In this document: piece by piece, positions 13,501 through 24,999 of the stretch
Numbering within the stretch: position 1 is the stretch's first letter
Layout: each line of letters starts with the position of its first letter
Assembly: GCA_009602725.1 (NCBI GenBank)
Contig: WELB01000016.1
Location: forward strand, 861,457 to 925,456
DNA length: 64,000 nt
Reading direction: 5' to 3'
DNA from: Spirogloea muscicola
Taxonomy: Eukaryota; Streptophyta; Zygnematophyceae; Spirogloeales; Spirogloeaceae
The notes under the pieces: model-generated
Told to the model about the DNA's origin: nothing
Database searches by the model: none
What the model saw: the letters and a program-made list of their open reading frames with translations, nothing else
Position numbers and translations under genes: made by a program

Positions 13501-16500
13501 GCGACGGCGGCGGCGACAGTTGAGATGGGCTGTTGGAGGCGAAGGTGGAGAGGCCGGTGATGCTCCAGTAAGAGGCGGCAGTGGTGGAGGTAGGGCTGGT
13601 AGCGATGGCAGTGGCGGCGGACTGGACGGGGGCGGCAACAGTGGGGATGATGTTGTTGGCGAGGGTGATATTGATGGCACTTGTGGAGAGAGCAACGGAG
13701 GTGGAGGTGGGGATAGCAGCGGAACTGGGGTTGGCGGTTGCAGAACTGCACCCACTGTGGCAGCAAAATACAGCATTTGCGATGTCAATAGGTGGCCCCT
13801 AGTGATTAGCCACACTACAGAAGATTTGGCACAGATTGTTCTGACAATGTCTGACAGCGCTGACAGCCCGAAACCCCCGTCACTGTTTGAAGTAACACTT
13901 GAGCAGCTCTTGACCACCAACCTGTGAAATCAGCTTACTGTGAAAGCAAGAGAGAGGCCTAGACTGGATGCCAATTACCAGGAGGTGGTGGGCCAAATGC
14001 CTGGCAGTGACCGCTGCTGCAGTCCTCGCCAATGACAATGTCAATTATTGTATTGGGTGGCGGCTTGCCCACAAAGAAATTGTCTTCGTAGTTGAATAGC
14101 TGCAAGAGCAGAGCAATTGTCTTAAGCTCAGCACGCGACACGGGGAAGAAGCACCAAGGCAAGAAGCAGCAGCCGCACTGGGCATGCTCTTTGGCATACC
14201 AGCCGAGGAACATACAGTGATGACTAGCCCCAAGCAGCTCGCCCCATGTTGCTAGGTCCAAGGAGAGTTAGTGTTGGTGAACCTGCAACTTTGGCTTTCC
14301 TGGCAAAAGGGCAAAAAAGTGGGAGATGTACCTGCAGATTGGGTAAGGAGAACACCCCCGGTGATGTTGCCTGCAAAGCGGTTGCCCGAAATGTCCAGCT
14401 GGAGGCCACGCTGCGAGTCCCCGTCAGAGCTCTTCAGGGCAGAATAATAGCAATGAGGAACACAACAAGTTGGGCAGTCACCTGGACGAGGCTTGTGAGA
14501 TTGCCAATGTTGAGGGGGAGGCCGCCGTTGAGACGGTTGTCAGCGAAGTTGAGTACAAGCGTGGAGCGGAGCTGGGTGATGGCAGTGGGGAGGCCACCAA
14601 TGAGGCCGTTGTCGAGCAGTACGAGCTCTGACAACGTCGGCGCGAGCTGCCCAATGCTGGCGGGAATCAGCCCGCCGAGCGCGTTGTGGGCGAGAACGGC
14701 GAGCGAGACCGGGAGGGAGCCCAGATTGTTCGGAATTGGCTCCTTGAGGGCATTGTTGTTCACTGCGAGCACGTCCAACCGCGTGCTGAATAGCGATGGT
14801 GGAAGCACGCCTGTGCAGCTGTTGTGGCGCAGGTCCAGGAAACGCAGGGCAGGCAGTGCTGTGACCCACAGCGGCAGCGGGCCCGACAGCAGGTTGAGCG
14901 AGAAGTCAATCTCGGCGAGCAGACTCAGTACGCTTAGATCTGGCAGTGCGCCGACGAAGAAGTTCTGGCTTGCATGAATGAAGCCCAGGTCCTGCGCACA
15001 ATGGTCAACCAGAGGAGCCATAAGACCCACATGGACATGTTCAGAGATTGATACAGCAGTCAATGTCCTTTTCTTGCATCCCCTCACCCCTCTCCCCTCC
15101 AGCCATCTTCTCTTTTTGTCCCTTCTGCCCTTTCTGCGCTGCCCTCATCCTCCGGTCGTTCTGATGGAGATTGAGGTCTTGCAAGCCGCCAGGTCACACC
15201 AACAAGCTCGACCTTGCCAGGCTGTGAAGTCTCTGCAAGGCACTGTTCATTCACGCAGCAGCAGAGTTGCGGTTTCGCATGCTGAGAGGAGAGCTCCCGG
15301 TGCTCACTGGGAGGTTGCGCAGGTACTGTGGAACGTAGCCATGAAGGCCAAAGCCGTTGAGGTCCAGGCCAGTGACGACCATCTGAGGCTGCGCCGCCAC
15401 AGCCCTGACTGCCAGCGTGGCCCCAAATGCTGAGGCCTCTTCTGGGAGGCTGGCGGCGGCCACAGCCTGGTCCTCACAGTAGACGCCATTCCAACTTGAG
15501 GAGGTGGTGGCAATGACTGCCGCTTGGGTGAAGGAGGCCTGCTCGATGGTGGAGGCGACTGCGGCTTCTTCGGTGGCGCCCTCCCTGTAGGGGGTGGCAT
15601 CTGCGGCGGCTGCAGCGGCACCACGGTACTGAGCCGTATCAGTGTCGGCAATCTTCTGATATTTTTCACTGCAGCAGGCCCTATTAGGTGCAGGCCCAAC
15701 TTCTGCAGACAAAGCCCAAGCTCTCAAAATGCTCACAGGGCTGCAGCAAGCAGAGCGGGCACCCCTCACCAAGCAGCGGATGTGGTGGTGGCCAGGGTGG
15801 TGATTGCAGCTGTGCCGCGGTCTGCCATCGTGCTTCGTGCTGCCCGGCTTTTTCTTCGACTTATTCTTAGATTTCTTTGTCTTCTGTTTTGTCTTTGACG
15901 TCTTCGCCTCCACTCTCAAGTGTCGCCGCTCACCGCCATTACCGGCGCCGTGGGCTTGGTCGACGCCAAGCAGCACCTTAAAGAGGCCCTGAGAGGTGGC
16001 ACTGACGGCGAATGACAGCGTGGCGCTGCAAGCCGACTGCGAGCAGATGGATGGCGCTGTCGAGGCGCACGCCACTGGGACCAGGCCGGCGTGGGCCTTA
16101 CCGGCCTCTGGCACCACATGAGCACAGCGGCCCATTGCCCTTGCTGCTGCTGCGGCTGCCTGCTGCAGCTCGTCCTGCTGCCACCATCTCAGTGGCCGCA
16201 CTGCATGCCAACCACCACAGTCTTCAGCAGTGGGATCGTTCCTTTGCGGCGCAAGCCACAGCCCCAGGAGCGTTGCCAGCCGGCCACCACGTCGCTGTGC
16301 ATGCAGACGAGGTAGGGCGTCAATGGTGGCACCAATGGTGCCGACGACGGCGGGGCAAGAGGTCTAGCGACAGCAGGTCGCGGCGGGAATAGGGAGACCT
16401 GGCACTCCGCCTCGGCCTGCTCGAAGGAGGCCTGGCCCAGTGCCGCCAGCAGACACGCCCCAGAGCGCTGCCCCGGCGCGAAACCCGGCAGGCAGGCGCC

Positions 16501-16593
16501 GTCGCCAGGCGAAGTTGCCGTCCGGGCGCCATCCGCCATTGCGGCCGACAGAGTCAAGAGCACCGCCGTTGCCGCCGCCGCCGTGACAGCCAT
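10504..16593 (-). pseudogene. Copy B: signal peptide-CTLD-Pro stalk-LRR-Pro-LRR-LRR extracellular protein gene, decayed
   Basis: Exon 1 (16399-16593) gives a signal peptide (MAVTAAAATAVLLTLSAAMA) and the start of a C-type-lectin-like domain (ACLPGFAPGQRSGACL, FEQAEAECQ). Later parts in order: CTLD end (CAHVVPEAGK, 16201-16060), Lys-rich and His-rich linker (15900-15770), Pro-rich stalk (15630-15520), first LRR end (VVTGLDLNGFGLHGYVP), a 510-nt LRR exon (14482-14991), a motif exon ending GPPPPG (about 13980-14090), a long Pro-rich exon from 13754 that runs into an LRR N-cap ([11 protein letters not shown], about 12490), a further LRR set (11930-11580), another N-cap with IDPCAGCPYDC (about 11400), LRRs at 11290-10630 and a tail CINVTVDNMPADQR. 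Against copy C it shows a deletion in the CTLD, a deletion joining stalk to N-cap out of frame (about 15500), and single-base shifts near 14330, 13520, 11430 and 10600. Some could be sequencing errors in homopolymers. Stop at 10504-10506. Confidence 0.8.
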
Positions 16594-17040
16594 GGCCGCG
16601 CGCGCCGAAGAGGCGGCTCTTCAGTGGTCTCAGCTACAGTCTTCGCGATGCGGGAGAAGGGCACGAGCTGGCCAGTCTGTGCCGTCGGATCTGCCCCACC
16701 GACGAGTGAGTCGATCTCCGAGGGCGGCCAGGAGCCGCAGCAACCGTCGGATTTTTAATCGCACGATGGGCAGAGCTCCTCAGCAGGTCAACAGAAAGTC
16801 AGGGGCTTAACTCGTAAGGAAGAAAGTGCTCGCCCATTGAGAAGAGGGGCTGGCAAAGCCCCTCGTCGCAGGGAGCCCCGGAATTCTTTTCGGGCTGGCT
16901 TTTCACAGCACTTGCCCCCACGGGCGAGCCACTTCTTCTCCTCGCAGGGCAGCCCGCCCGCCTTCCAGCCTCGTGCATTTGACGCCGCGTGGAATCTGGT
17001 TCAACACTAATCCCGGAGGTCACAAGCCCGGGCCTCTGCG
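16594..17040 (-). promoter_or_regulatory. 5' flank of copy B, shared with copy C and with a relic at 60.7 kb
   Basis: The flank just upstream of the copy B start (GCGCGCCGAAGAGGCGGCTCT and onward on the plus strand) has close relatives at 53512-53840 (upstream of copy C) and at 60695-61040. Shared stretches include GAGCCGCAGCAACCGTCGGA and CGCAGGGCAGCCCGCCCGCC. It is expected to hold the promoter and 5' UTR. I see no clear TATA box. In copy B the flank is split at about 16805-16945 by two LINE-tail insertions. Confidence 0.6.
16805..16945. repeat. Two LINE 3'-tail insertions in opposite orientation inside the copy B flank
   Basis: Compared with the same flank at 53.7 and 60.9 kb, about 140 extra bases are present. 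They contain one tail on the minus strand (GCTCGCCCATTGAGAAGAGG on plus, then GGCTGGCAAAGCC) and one on the plus strand (TTCGGGCTGGCTTTTCACAG, then GGGCGAGCCACTTCTTC). The plus-strand tail is flanked by imperfect copies of CCTCGCAGGGAGCCC, which look like an aged target-site duplication. Confidence 0.65.
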
Positions 17041-17057
17041 GTACTCGATGTCTTTTG

Positions 17058-17205
17058 GGTTACTGAGTGCTTCGTAGCTGCTTAGTTTCTCCATTTGCTG
17101 TTTTTTTAGTGCTTTCCCTGCCCCCTTCTCGTACTTTGTTCATGCTTTTGCTTGGGCTGGCCTTTCCCAGCCCCTATCCTCAATGGGCGAGCCCTTCTTC
17201 TTCTC
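17058..17205 (+). repeat. LINE 3' tail (subfamily 3)
   Basis: A 5'-truncated LINE 3' end. It begins with TTACTGAGTGCTTCGTAGCTG, the stop codon and start of the 3' UTR seen in longer copies at 20.15 and 32.16 kb. It ends in the stem-loop GGGCTGGCCTTTCCCAGCCC followed by CTCAATGGGCGAGCCCTTCT. Confidence 0.7.
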
Positions 17206-17224
17206 CTGCTCCGGCTCAACAGAG

Positions 17225-17365
17225 GTTACTGAGTGTTCCATTACTAAATGATTCCCTGTGTGCTTTAGCACTTTCCCTGCCCCTTCGAACTTTGTTAATT
17301 CTTTTTCCTGGGCTGGCCTCTCACAGCCACCGCACTCTCATGGAAGCGTCCTTCTTTCCTGCTCT
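17225..17365 (+). repeat. LINE 3' tail
   Basis: Starts at GGTTACTGAGTGTTCC and ends with the stem-loop GGGCTGGCCTCTCACAGCC and a CTTCTTTCC terminus. No coding part is kept. It lies directly after another tail in the same orientation. Confidence 0.6.
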
Positions 17366-17487
17366 TGTTTGAATACTGTACTGGCTTAAATCTCTGGCTC
17401 ACTCTTTCATCACATGCGCACAATGCGCCTTCCAGTAAAGAATGAGGATCGACAGAGGTTGGATCCGAAGCACTCATTGGGTCAAAG

Positions 17488-17995
17488 AGAAGTGGCACTC
17501 CCAGTGGGTTTTGAAAAGCCAGCCCGAAAAGAATTGACAGAGGTTCGAAGGGCCAAATGACGGAGGAGCCTAAACTGCGCTAAGCAGCTACAAAGGGGCC
17601 TGAAGATGCTATGTCAGAACGGGGGAGGATGGACCACTCAATAGCTACGAGTGAGGAGCCTCAAATGCGACAAACTAGCTGCCGGAGATTCATTCCCCCT
17701 GCTGAAAGCCTGAGGCCGCAGCGAGAGCACGGCCAGCACGCAGATGCAAGGCGTGGGCCATGGACCGCTGAAGGGAGACTGACAATCGCGTGTGGTATAC
17801 CTGCGCCCACGATCCAGCGGCGTTGAAGTCAGCCGGCTCACCGCGCCCGCGGGACACAGCGCGCCGCGCAAGCCTGGCCAGCAGGTCGAGCCACTGGGAC
17901 CCGAGAGCCCCGTGCAAAGAGAGCAACAAGCCAACGGTTGAAAGTGCCAAGAGTTCAAAATGCAAGGGTCAGGGGTCCCAATCAGCCGGCTTCTC
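17488..17995 (-). mobile_element. LINE ORF2 C-terminus plus 3' tail (subfamily 2), 5'-truncated
   Basis: Minus-strand reading gives the end of a non-LTR retrotransposon ORF2: GSQWLDLLARLARRAVS, FNAAGSWAQVYHTRLSVSLQ, then HALHLRAGRALAAASGFQQG. This matches the copies at 54.4-54.8 and 40.6-41.1 kb. The 3' UTR follows with the GGACCACTC block, then the stem-loop and terminus (AAGTGGCACTCCCAGTGGG on plus at 17490). The reading frame is interrupted, as expected for a dead-on-arrival copy. Confidence 0.75.
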
Positions 17996-17999
17996 CCTA

Positions 18000-18260
18000 C
18001 TGAGTGGTCCATCCTCCCCCCGTTCTGATATAGCATCTTCAGGCCCCTTCGTAGCTGCTAAGCGTTTTTGGCCCCTCCGTCATTTGGCCCCTTCGAACCT
18101 TTGCCTCTTCAGGCCCCGCAGTCGCTGCTTAGCTCGTAGTTTGGCCCCTTCGAACCTTGTCAATTCTTTTCGGGCTGGCTTCTCACAGCCCTTGCCCCCA
18201 TTGGGAGAGCCACTTCTTCTTGCCCCCATTGAGAGAGCCACTTCTTCTTTTCTGCTTCTC
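18000..18260 (+). repeat. LINE 3' tail (subfamily 2) with duplicated terminus
   Basis: Starts at TACTGAGTGGTCCATCCTCC, contains TTCAGGCCCCTTCGTAGCTG and ends in the stem-loop GGGCTGGCTTCTCACAGCCC. The terminal block TTGCCCCCATTGGGAGAGCC is present twice in tandem (18200-18250), a small duplication at the RNA end. Confidence 0.7.
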
Positions 18261-18584
18261 CCCCCTAATTAGTATCCATCGAGGTGTCGAGGAGCCCTGC
18301 CTCCCGCCTCATGGCGTCCGGCCACTCGCCAGAGGCCCTCACAGAATGTGCCCCCGTGGCCGCCGCCTCAGCCGCTGGAGCCGCCGCCGGTCGCGGGGAC
18401 CGGTTCCTACTCAGGAAGGTTAGGGCATCCAGAGAAATTCCTTGAGAGGAACCCCCACGGCCTACCACTTATCAATCACCACTAATGATGGAAGTCATTA
18501 TTCTCAGTTGTGCCTTCGTCGCCGTAGCGCGCTAAAATTCCCGTTTCTCTTCATCACGCGCCGCAGTTCAGGTTTGCACTTTGT
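18261..18584. other. Unassigned stretch between LINE copies
   Basis: Begins GC-rich (about 18290-18420) and becomes more AT-rich. Short frames occur on both strands, but none resembles a known protein. It may be the 5' remainder of the LINE that becomes recognisable at about 18650. Confidence 0.4.
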
Positions 18585-19315
18585 CCAATGTCGCGCGTCG
18601 TCCTTCGCCCGACTGGTCATGCGGTTGTCGAAGCCGGTTACACTGTGGCGCTGGAGAACTCCAGCATCATGCCTCTGACTGCTGGGGCGGACGGCCGCCT
18701 CCACACCCGGCGCGCCGATCTCGTCGCTAGCGCGCTCGGCGGGGGGCCTCGGCTCATTGCCGACGTCGTCACAACTCTTCTTCGATTTTCAGGAGCGCTA
18801 CACGCTCGGCGGAGGAGGCGGGCTACGCCGTCCGCCAAGCGGCCGGCGTAAGGGATCGCGACGTACTCGGATCACCCGGTAGGCGACGAGTTTGTCCCAC
18901 TCGCCGTCTACGTACACGGCGCCTTTGGCGCCAAATGGCTTGACCTACTTCACCGCCTTGCGCGGCGAGCAGCGGCCCGCCGCCACGGGCAGCAGGGCGA
19001 GCAGCCTGGCTTCCATGTCGCCGGGTGCCTCGCCCTAGTCTTCCGGATGCGCCTGGCCGTCTCTTTGCAGCGGTCCCTAGCTGCTGCGGTCCACTTGCGC
19101 GCAGGCCGCGCTCTGGCGGCGGCCTCCGGCTTCCGTCAGGGCGACGTCTTTCCGCCTGCTAGCTATTCAGATTTGTATCTACTGACGAGAGGTTACTGAG
19201 GTCGCTTACTGCTGTCTCAGTCCTTAGCACTCCGACTCCTTCAGACCTTGTCCATTCTTTTGGGCTGGCCTCTCCCAGCCACCTGTTAATCTGGCCGCGC
19301 TTGCTTCCTCCAGCT
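18585..19315 (+). mobile_element. LINE ORF2 C-terminus plus 3' tail (subfamily 1)
   Basis: Reads VALENSSIMPLTAGADGRLH, TRRADLVASALGGGPRLIAD, then after a frame change DEFVPLAVYVHGAFGAKWLD and MRLAVSLQRSLAAAVHLRAG, ending SYSDLYLLTRGY and a stop near 19198. This is the conserved end of algal non-LTR ORF2. The 3' UTR ends in GGGCTGGCCTCTCCCAGCC and ATCTGGCCGCGCTTGCTTCC. Frameshifts make it inactive. Confidence 0.8.
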
Positions 19316-20049
19316 ATCATTCCCATGGTATTGATGTTCCAGCCACATTACCTCTTTACACAGCTCCCCCCTAAAAGGCGTTGCGTCCTCGCACGCCCAA
19401 TTTTCCCTTTGGCCTTAGCGACAGTAAGCGTTTACTGAGTCCTTAGCGTTCTCGATTATATTGGCTGGTTCCCAGGAGTCATTGCTATCATCAAACCCTG
19501 TCCGCCGAACAAGGAATTTCCATGTGCCATTTGTCGACGTTTTGCCATGTATAACCTCGTATTCTTCGTTGCCACTAGGCCCAATCATGGGTGGTTCGTA
19601 GCTTGCCGTTCGGGAAAAGTCAAAGGGTCGCTTAGCCGGAATTCACGAAGTTGTTTACATGAATTTTATCATGTACTACCAATCACCAGGCAACTCCATT
19701 CATAAGTCGTCGGAGAGACAACTTTGACGACATTGAACGGTCCGGTTTAATAAGGTCACAGCTTAGTCGAATAAGCGCCTTATATCGGATATTACTGGTT
19801 GCCAACAATACCGAGTCCCCGACGTTATAGGAAACATCCCGCCTTTTCCTGTTTGCGTGCCGATTTTGGCTAGCTTGTGCATGGCGGATGTGGTGATTTG
19901 CTTTCCCTATATTATCCTTCAATGTCAGCAAGAACGCCTGACCAATAGGCTTAAGAGAAGGTTTGCCGGTCAGTTGACAAAGCTCAGAGGGTCCTTCAGA
20001 TTCTTTTCAAAGTTAGAAGGAAGAATGTAGTGAACCAGCCCTTTGATTA

Positions 20050-20815
20050 AACCACATGGCTCTGTTGCAGGCAGAGCCCTCGCTGCTGCCTCTGGCTCTG
20101 GCCAGGGGACCCTCTTCCAGGAACCCAGTCTCTCTGACCTGAGGCTGCTTAGCAGGGGTTACTGAGTGCTTCGTAGCTGCTTCGTTTCTTATCTGTGCTT
20201 GTTGTTCTTCGTACTTCCCCTGGCCCCTTCTCGTCCTTTGTTCATTCTTTTCTGGGCTGGCTTTTTCCAGCCCCTATCCTCAATGGGCGAGCCCTTCTCT
20301 CTGTTGGCATTACATGACCGGCCCATTTGAGGCAATTGGCCCGCCAGGAGGCGGGCCCCGCCCGTCCTAAATTACCCCTCGCCAGGCTCCACACGTTTAA
20401 GGGAGGATCTTTGGCCCGCCTTGCGGCGGGCCATGGGGCGGCCCGCTCACACCCTTGGAGGATTCTGGCCTTCGATTGTTTCAACTACACGAAAACTTTC
20501 CTGGAGGGGGGGCGGCACGGGGGGAAGCACAGGAGTTTGAGGGGCAGAGGCTCGACAGGACTTCAAGCTGGGGAAGCCCGAGAACAGCTTTGCCGCTGCT
20601 CGCCGCCGCAGCCGCCGCCTGATGCGGGGCTCGTTGCGGGAAGTCCGTGGCTGCGCCCGTCAAGGGCCAGTTGCTGGCTCGCGCCCAGGAGGTGGAATCG
20701 CCGCCGGACAGCGGCGCCACAGGGCTTATCTTCCGCTGCGCTAATGCGCTAATGCTTTGCCTGTGTGGTGGGTTGGTCCCTAACACCCCTACAACTCAAA
20801 AAGGACTACTCACCC
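20050..20815. mobile_element. Insertion inside the gypsy integrase: LINE 3' end plus GC-palindrome segment
   Basis: Left part (20070-20300, plus strand) is the end of a subfamily 3 LINE: GRALAAASGSGQGTLFQEPS, SLSDLRLLSRGY, a stop near 20163, then the 3' UTR and stem-loop (TCTGGGCTGGCTTTTTCCAG). Right part (20300-20815) is not recognised. It carries two perfect 8-bp palindromes (GGCCCGCC/GGCGGGCC at 20338-20357 and 20411-20430) and is much more GC-rich than the gypsy element around it. Confidence 0.65.
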
Positions 20816-22418
20816 TAATTGCGTGTGTAAGGCGAGGTTCCTTACAAAGAATGGCGTGAAGCTCGTCGATGCGCTGATCGAGTTGTTGCAAGCTAACTCC
20901 ACTGCTGGGAGGAGATTGTCCCAGTCATTACTGCCTTTTGCTGCCGACCTTACCAATTCTTCAAGTGTTCTGTTGGCCCTTTCAGTCTGGCCATCCGTTT
21001 GGGAATACAACGTCGTTGACATGGCCAACCTGGTTCCCAAAGCCTCGAAAATTTCAATATCAAAGTCCAAAACCGGCTGGTAAAGCGTTGGTCTCTCTCC
21101 GACAATAATTTTTGTAAGACCGAAGATTCTGAACACCAGACTGAGGAACACTTTGGCTAGGTCGACTGCAGAAATGGCAGATATGATCGGTTCAACTTTT
21201 ACCAACTTAACTTATCAACCACTACAAACATCGCATCATTCCCTGCACTTGTCCTTGCCAATCCCGTGACCAAATACATGGTCACGACTTCCAAGGTATA
21301 TTCGGGTACTGGGAGGGGTTGGAGGAGGCCTTTAGCCGCTTGAAATACGTGTTTGTTAGCTTGGCATGCCTCACATGCTAAGAGGGGTTTTTTGACCGTC
21401 TTGTCCATATATAGCCAATAGAATGACCTGTTCTTTTATTAAACTGTCTTAGCCTTGCCCATGTGTCCCGAGATTGCCATACCACGACTTTCTCTCATGA
21501 ACTGAGTTTTCAGCCATTTGTGATCGGGCGCACAGAGTCTTCGCCTCCCTTTGTCTGCGAGATACCACCAGGAGCTTCCGTGGACATATTTTTCGGGTCT
21601 CTCTCCGTCAAAGCGAGTGCCTGCCAGATCATGACCCAATAGTTCTAGGAGGAAGGCCGGATTTGGCCCGATCGCGTTCATGACGTTGAGTTCTATTTGA
21701 GGCCTTCAGGAGAGGGCGTCAGCCACGATATTGTCTTTGCCTTGTAAGTAATTAATCTCACAGTCATACTCCTGCAGGGATTATACCCATCTGTCTTGCC
21801 TTCAGATCAGTTGCGATTGCATTTGAAGACTTTCATCGAGTGATGATCAGACTTGAGTTCTGTCTATTGACCTTGTAGGTAACACCTCCAAACCTTCAAG
21901 GCATGTACTATGGCCAGCGCTTCCTTCTCATAGGTTGGGTAAATGTCTTTATTAAGCTTCAGCTTCCTGTTTTCAAAGGCATTTGGTTGTGGACTATTCC
22001 CTTGCTTTTGTGACAGTCCTGCCCCAATGCCATAATCTGAGGCGTCTGTGGTGACCTCAAAAGGTAACTCCGGGTCTGGACATGCCAGAATCGGTGCATG
22101 AGTCAGTATAGATTCGTTTACTCAAAGGCTTCCTCCTGAGCCATGCCCCATCCACTAGCAATCCCCTTCTGCAGAAGGTCCATCATGGACTTGCATACAC
22201 TAGCCATCTTCTTCACAAACTTTCGGTATTAGTTGGCCAGACCGAGGAACGATCGCAGCTCCTTGACATTGGTGGTTGGGGCCATTGTACTACGGCCTCA
22301 ATCTTAGAAATTTCAACCTCTATTTCGATTTCAGACAGGACGTGGCCTGGGATTTCGACCTCTTTTCAGGAAGTCGCATTTGGATAAATTAGCATACAGG
22401 TGATGCTCTTTAAGAGTT

Positions 22419-22487
22419 CCAGCGTGTTTCTTTAGAATGAAAGAAACTGCTCGCCTACCGAGGGTAGGGGCTGAGAAAGGCCAGCGT
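22419..22487 (-). repeat. 55-nt LINE-tail stub inserted in the gypsy RT region
   Basis: On the minus strand the bases between two copies of ACGCTGG (plus-strand CCAGCGT at 22419-22425 and 22481-22487) are a LINE 3' tail: CCTTTCTCAGCCCCTACCCT, then GTAGGCGAGCAGTTTCTTTC. The seven-base direct repeats look like a target-site duplication. Almost nothing but the stem-loop tail was inserted. Confidence 0.7.
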
Positions 22488-24370
22488 CTTTCCACAGGTA
22501 TTCCCGATATCCTTCCAAGATTTTGGAACAGGTGAGCATGTTATCAAGGATCACCACCACATGTTCATCCAAGTATGGCTTGAAAAGCTTGTTCACAAGG
22601 CCTTGAAAGGAAGCCGGAGCATTTGTGAGGCCGAATGGAAGCACGAAATATTCATAGTGCCCATACCGCGTTCGAAAGGGGGTCTTGAGGATGTCCTTCT
22701 CTGCAATGCGGAACTTGTTGTAGCCGCCCCGGAGGTCAATTTTGCTGTAATGCCGGGCCCCACGGAATCGGTCCAGCACTTCGTCCATACAGGGCAACAA
22801 ATATCTCTTCTTCACCGTCTATTTGTCCAATGCCCGATAGTCCACACACATGCGTAGCGACCCGTCCTGTTTCTTCACGGATGAAACAGGAGCTCCATTT
22901 GGAAGATAAGACGGTTGGATGAAGCCCTTGTCCAAGAGGTCCCCTCTAAGAGGTCCTCGGGTTGCCGCTTCAATTGCTTGAGTTCCTCAAATGACGTTTT
23001 TTAGATGCTCCGGTATGCTGGATGGCTCCCATCTTCCAGATCGATCTCGTGATCCACCGCCCTCTAGGGTGAAAGGCCTTTTGGAAGGTCGTCGGGGAAG
23101 ACGTCCTCAGAGTCCAAGATTAATTCTTCAATCCTTGGCGCTATATGGCCGAACTTCTCCTTAGGAGGAGTAACATCCTTCGTGCTCCTCCTTACTAGTG
23201 CCAGAAAGAGTGGATCCCCCTTTGCGCAAGCCTTCCTGAGCTGAATGGCAGTCAGACCGTTGTCCCTCTCAGCTGTGAAGTCGTCTGTTGGTAAGACCAT
23301 CGACTGGCCACCCTAAGTCACCAAGGTAAAGTGGTCCTTTGACAAATCTAGTTTGGGGTTGGATTTGGCTAGCCACGGCTTCCCAAAACGACGTCATAGG
23401 TCGCCAACCTCGTCACGTCCAGCGAGACGTTCTCCTTGTGGTGGCCTATTATGAGCTTTACTGGCGGCGTTGCAAGGGAGTTGTCGTGGTGGGATCCATC
23501 GGCAAGAACCACTACGTGATCCCTTCCTTGACCTCCGTACATAATCCTTTGTCTTTCACAAAGGCTTCCGAAACGAAGTTGCCAGATGATCCATTATCCA
23601 CCAAAGCCACTATAGGCTATCCCACTAAGACTCTCTTGAGCCTTATGGGGTTTTCCCTTCCACAATCAGCCCTTCGCACGAAGCGACACTCCACAGCGGA
23701 AGTCGACTGCTGGTCAATCACCAGCTGTCTTCGGAGATGCGCTTCTCAGTGCAGCCACGATGGCTCTTCCTTGCACCGTCGAGGAATGTCGTACGTCCTG
23801 TGACTCCACGCAGGGGGCCGTCTTGTTGAAGGATAGTCTAGGTCCTCCAACACCAACGCCAACAGGGGCCCCGCCGCCTACTGACGTGGTCCAATTTCCG
23901 ATTCCGCTCTCACGAACTCTTGCCCCTTGGGGCAATCTCTCGGGCGAGGTGCCCGACTTCCTTGCAATTGAAGCACCTGTTCTCGAAACGGAGTTTGGCA
24001 AACTCTTCACCACTGAACCTGGATCCCATCCAATAGTTGGGCCTAACCCCTTGGGGTAGGACGCCTGCCTAGCCATTCCCTGTAATTCCTTGTAGCCTTG
24101 CTTGATCCAAGGTGGCTTAGGTATACTACCCTCAGTCTCTGCCGAGCGCTTCTGGTGCTGGAAGTAAAGGGCATCCACCCGAACAGCCATACGCACCATC
24201 TCGTCGAACGTCTCCGGTGCCCTGATGCCCATCTCCTTCTTGATGCTGCATTTGAGGCCCCGCACAAAGCGGTCCTTTCTTTCAACTTTGCTGACATCAG
24301 GAATGCCCGATACCAAAGCCTTGAATTTCTGGACATACTCCTGTACTGTTCCAACAGGGCATTGAGTAAG

Positions 24371-24994
24371 CCCGCAGGCCCACCTATGTATAGGTGGCTG
24401 TCGGCTGTACTGACACTTTACATTTACGATTATATTATGGTTTGTCCTGACTCTTACCGGAGGGGCGTGCCCGCTACACTCCCCCCCCCTAAACAATACC
24501 GGAGCTTCAGTCGCTGTGGCCGTTGTCGCCGTAGTCGCCGCCGTCGTCGTCGTCGTCGTCGTCGTCATCGTCGTCGGAGTCGTCCCGTCGGCGTTGGGAT
24601 GGTCGTCGTTTTCTGGAGCCGGACCCGCCCCCCCCCCTGTACGCAGGGACGAGAGCGGGGTCGCGCAGCCGTTGGGGCTTCATTCGACTCACATGGGCCG
24701 TTGTCGAGGTGGGGCGACGGGGGTCCAGTCGCCGGCAGCGGTAGGAGAAAGGCCCAAGCTGGGCTGTTACCTAGTAGGGGCCGTGCCAATGGGGCATGAG
24801 CTTGGCCGCCAGGCCCACCCGCCGGGTGGGAATGGGCAGGAGGACTTGGTCCTCCCCGTGGAAGGCAAGGTCGGCGTTGCGCCGGTTGTACCCTCTGGCC
24901 TGCCGGGTCTGGGCGTGGCGCAGCCACTCAGCTATGTCGTGCCACAGGGCGTCGATTGCCATATGACGTTGAGAAGTCAGATCAGTACGGAAGC
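24371..24994 (-). mobile_element. Second Ty3/gypsy fossil: integrase end, polypurine tract and LTR remnant
   Basis: Minus strand: integrase C-terminal piece (24962-24700: AEWLRHAQTRQARGYNRRNA, then DQVLLPIPTRRVGLAAKLMP), tail ending in HVSRMKPQRLRDP, then an Asp-rich run, a polypurine tract (about 24479-24494) and an LTR starting TGTAGCGGGCACGCCCCTCC at 24478 and running to about 24371. The same LTR in a longer form lies at 42794-43036. Only the 3' end of this element is left; it abuts the gag of the chromovirus at 19465-24365. Confidence 0.75.
24536..24590. repeat. (GTC)n microsatellite
   Basis: About 15 nearly perfect GTC triplets (CGTCGTCGTCGTCGTCGTCG). On the minus strand they give a run of aspartates at the end of the gypsy integrase tail. 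Confidence 0.9.
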
Positions 24995-24999
24995 AGGCA

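Larger units (their letters stand above)
19465..24365 (-). mobile_element. Ty3/gypsy chromovirus fossil (gag-PR-RT-RNase H-IN-chromodomain)
   Basis: Minus-strand parts in the usual order: gag (24360-23750, capsid-like EYVQKFKALVSGIPDVSKVE), protease region (about 23640-23300), RT (22860-22430, with [12 protein letters not shown]), RNase H region (about 22250-21720), integrase zinc and core (21680-20820, with SQTDGQTERANRTLEELV), integrase C-terminal part (19931-19683) and a chromodomain-like end at about 19590-19470 (GTWKFLVRRTGFDDSNDSWE). The chromodomain places it among chromoviruses, whose chromodomain is known to bind modified histone H3. It is broken in many places, has no clear LTR pair in view, and carries insertions of other elements at about 20050-20815 and 22426-22480. 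It looks old. Confidence 0.85.

Noticed and set aside
12462-13523. Long Gly-rich reading frames on the plus strand (also 47584-48447)
   Set aside because: They are the antisense of Pro-rich exons of copies B and C. (CCN)n on one strand always gives open (GGN)n on the other; no independent gene signals are seen.
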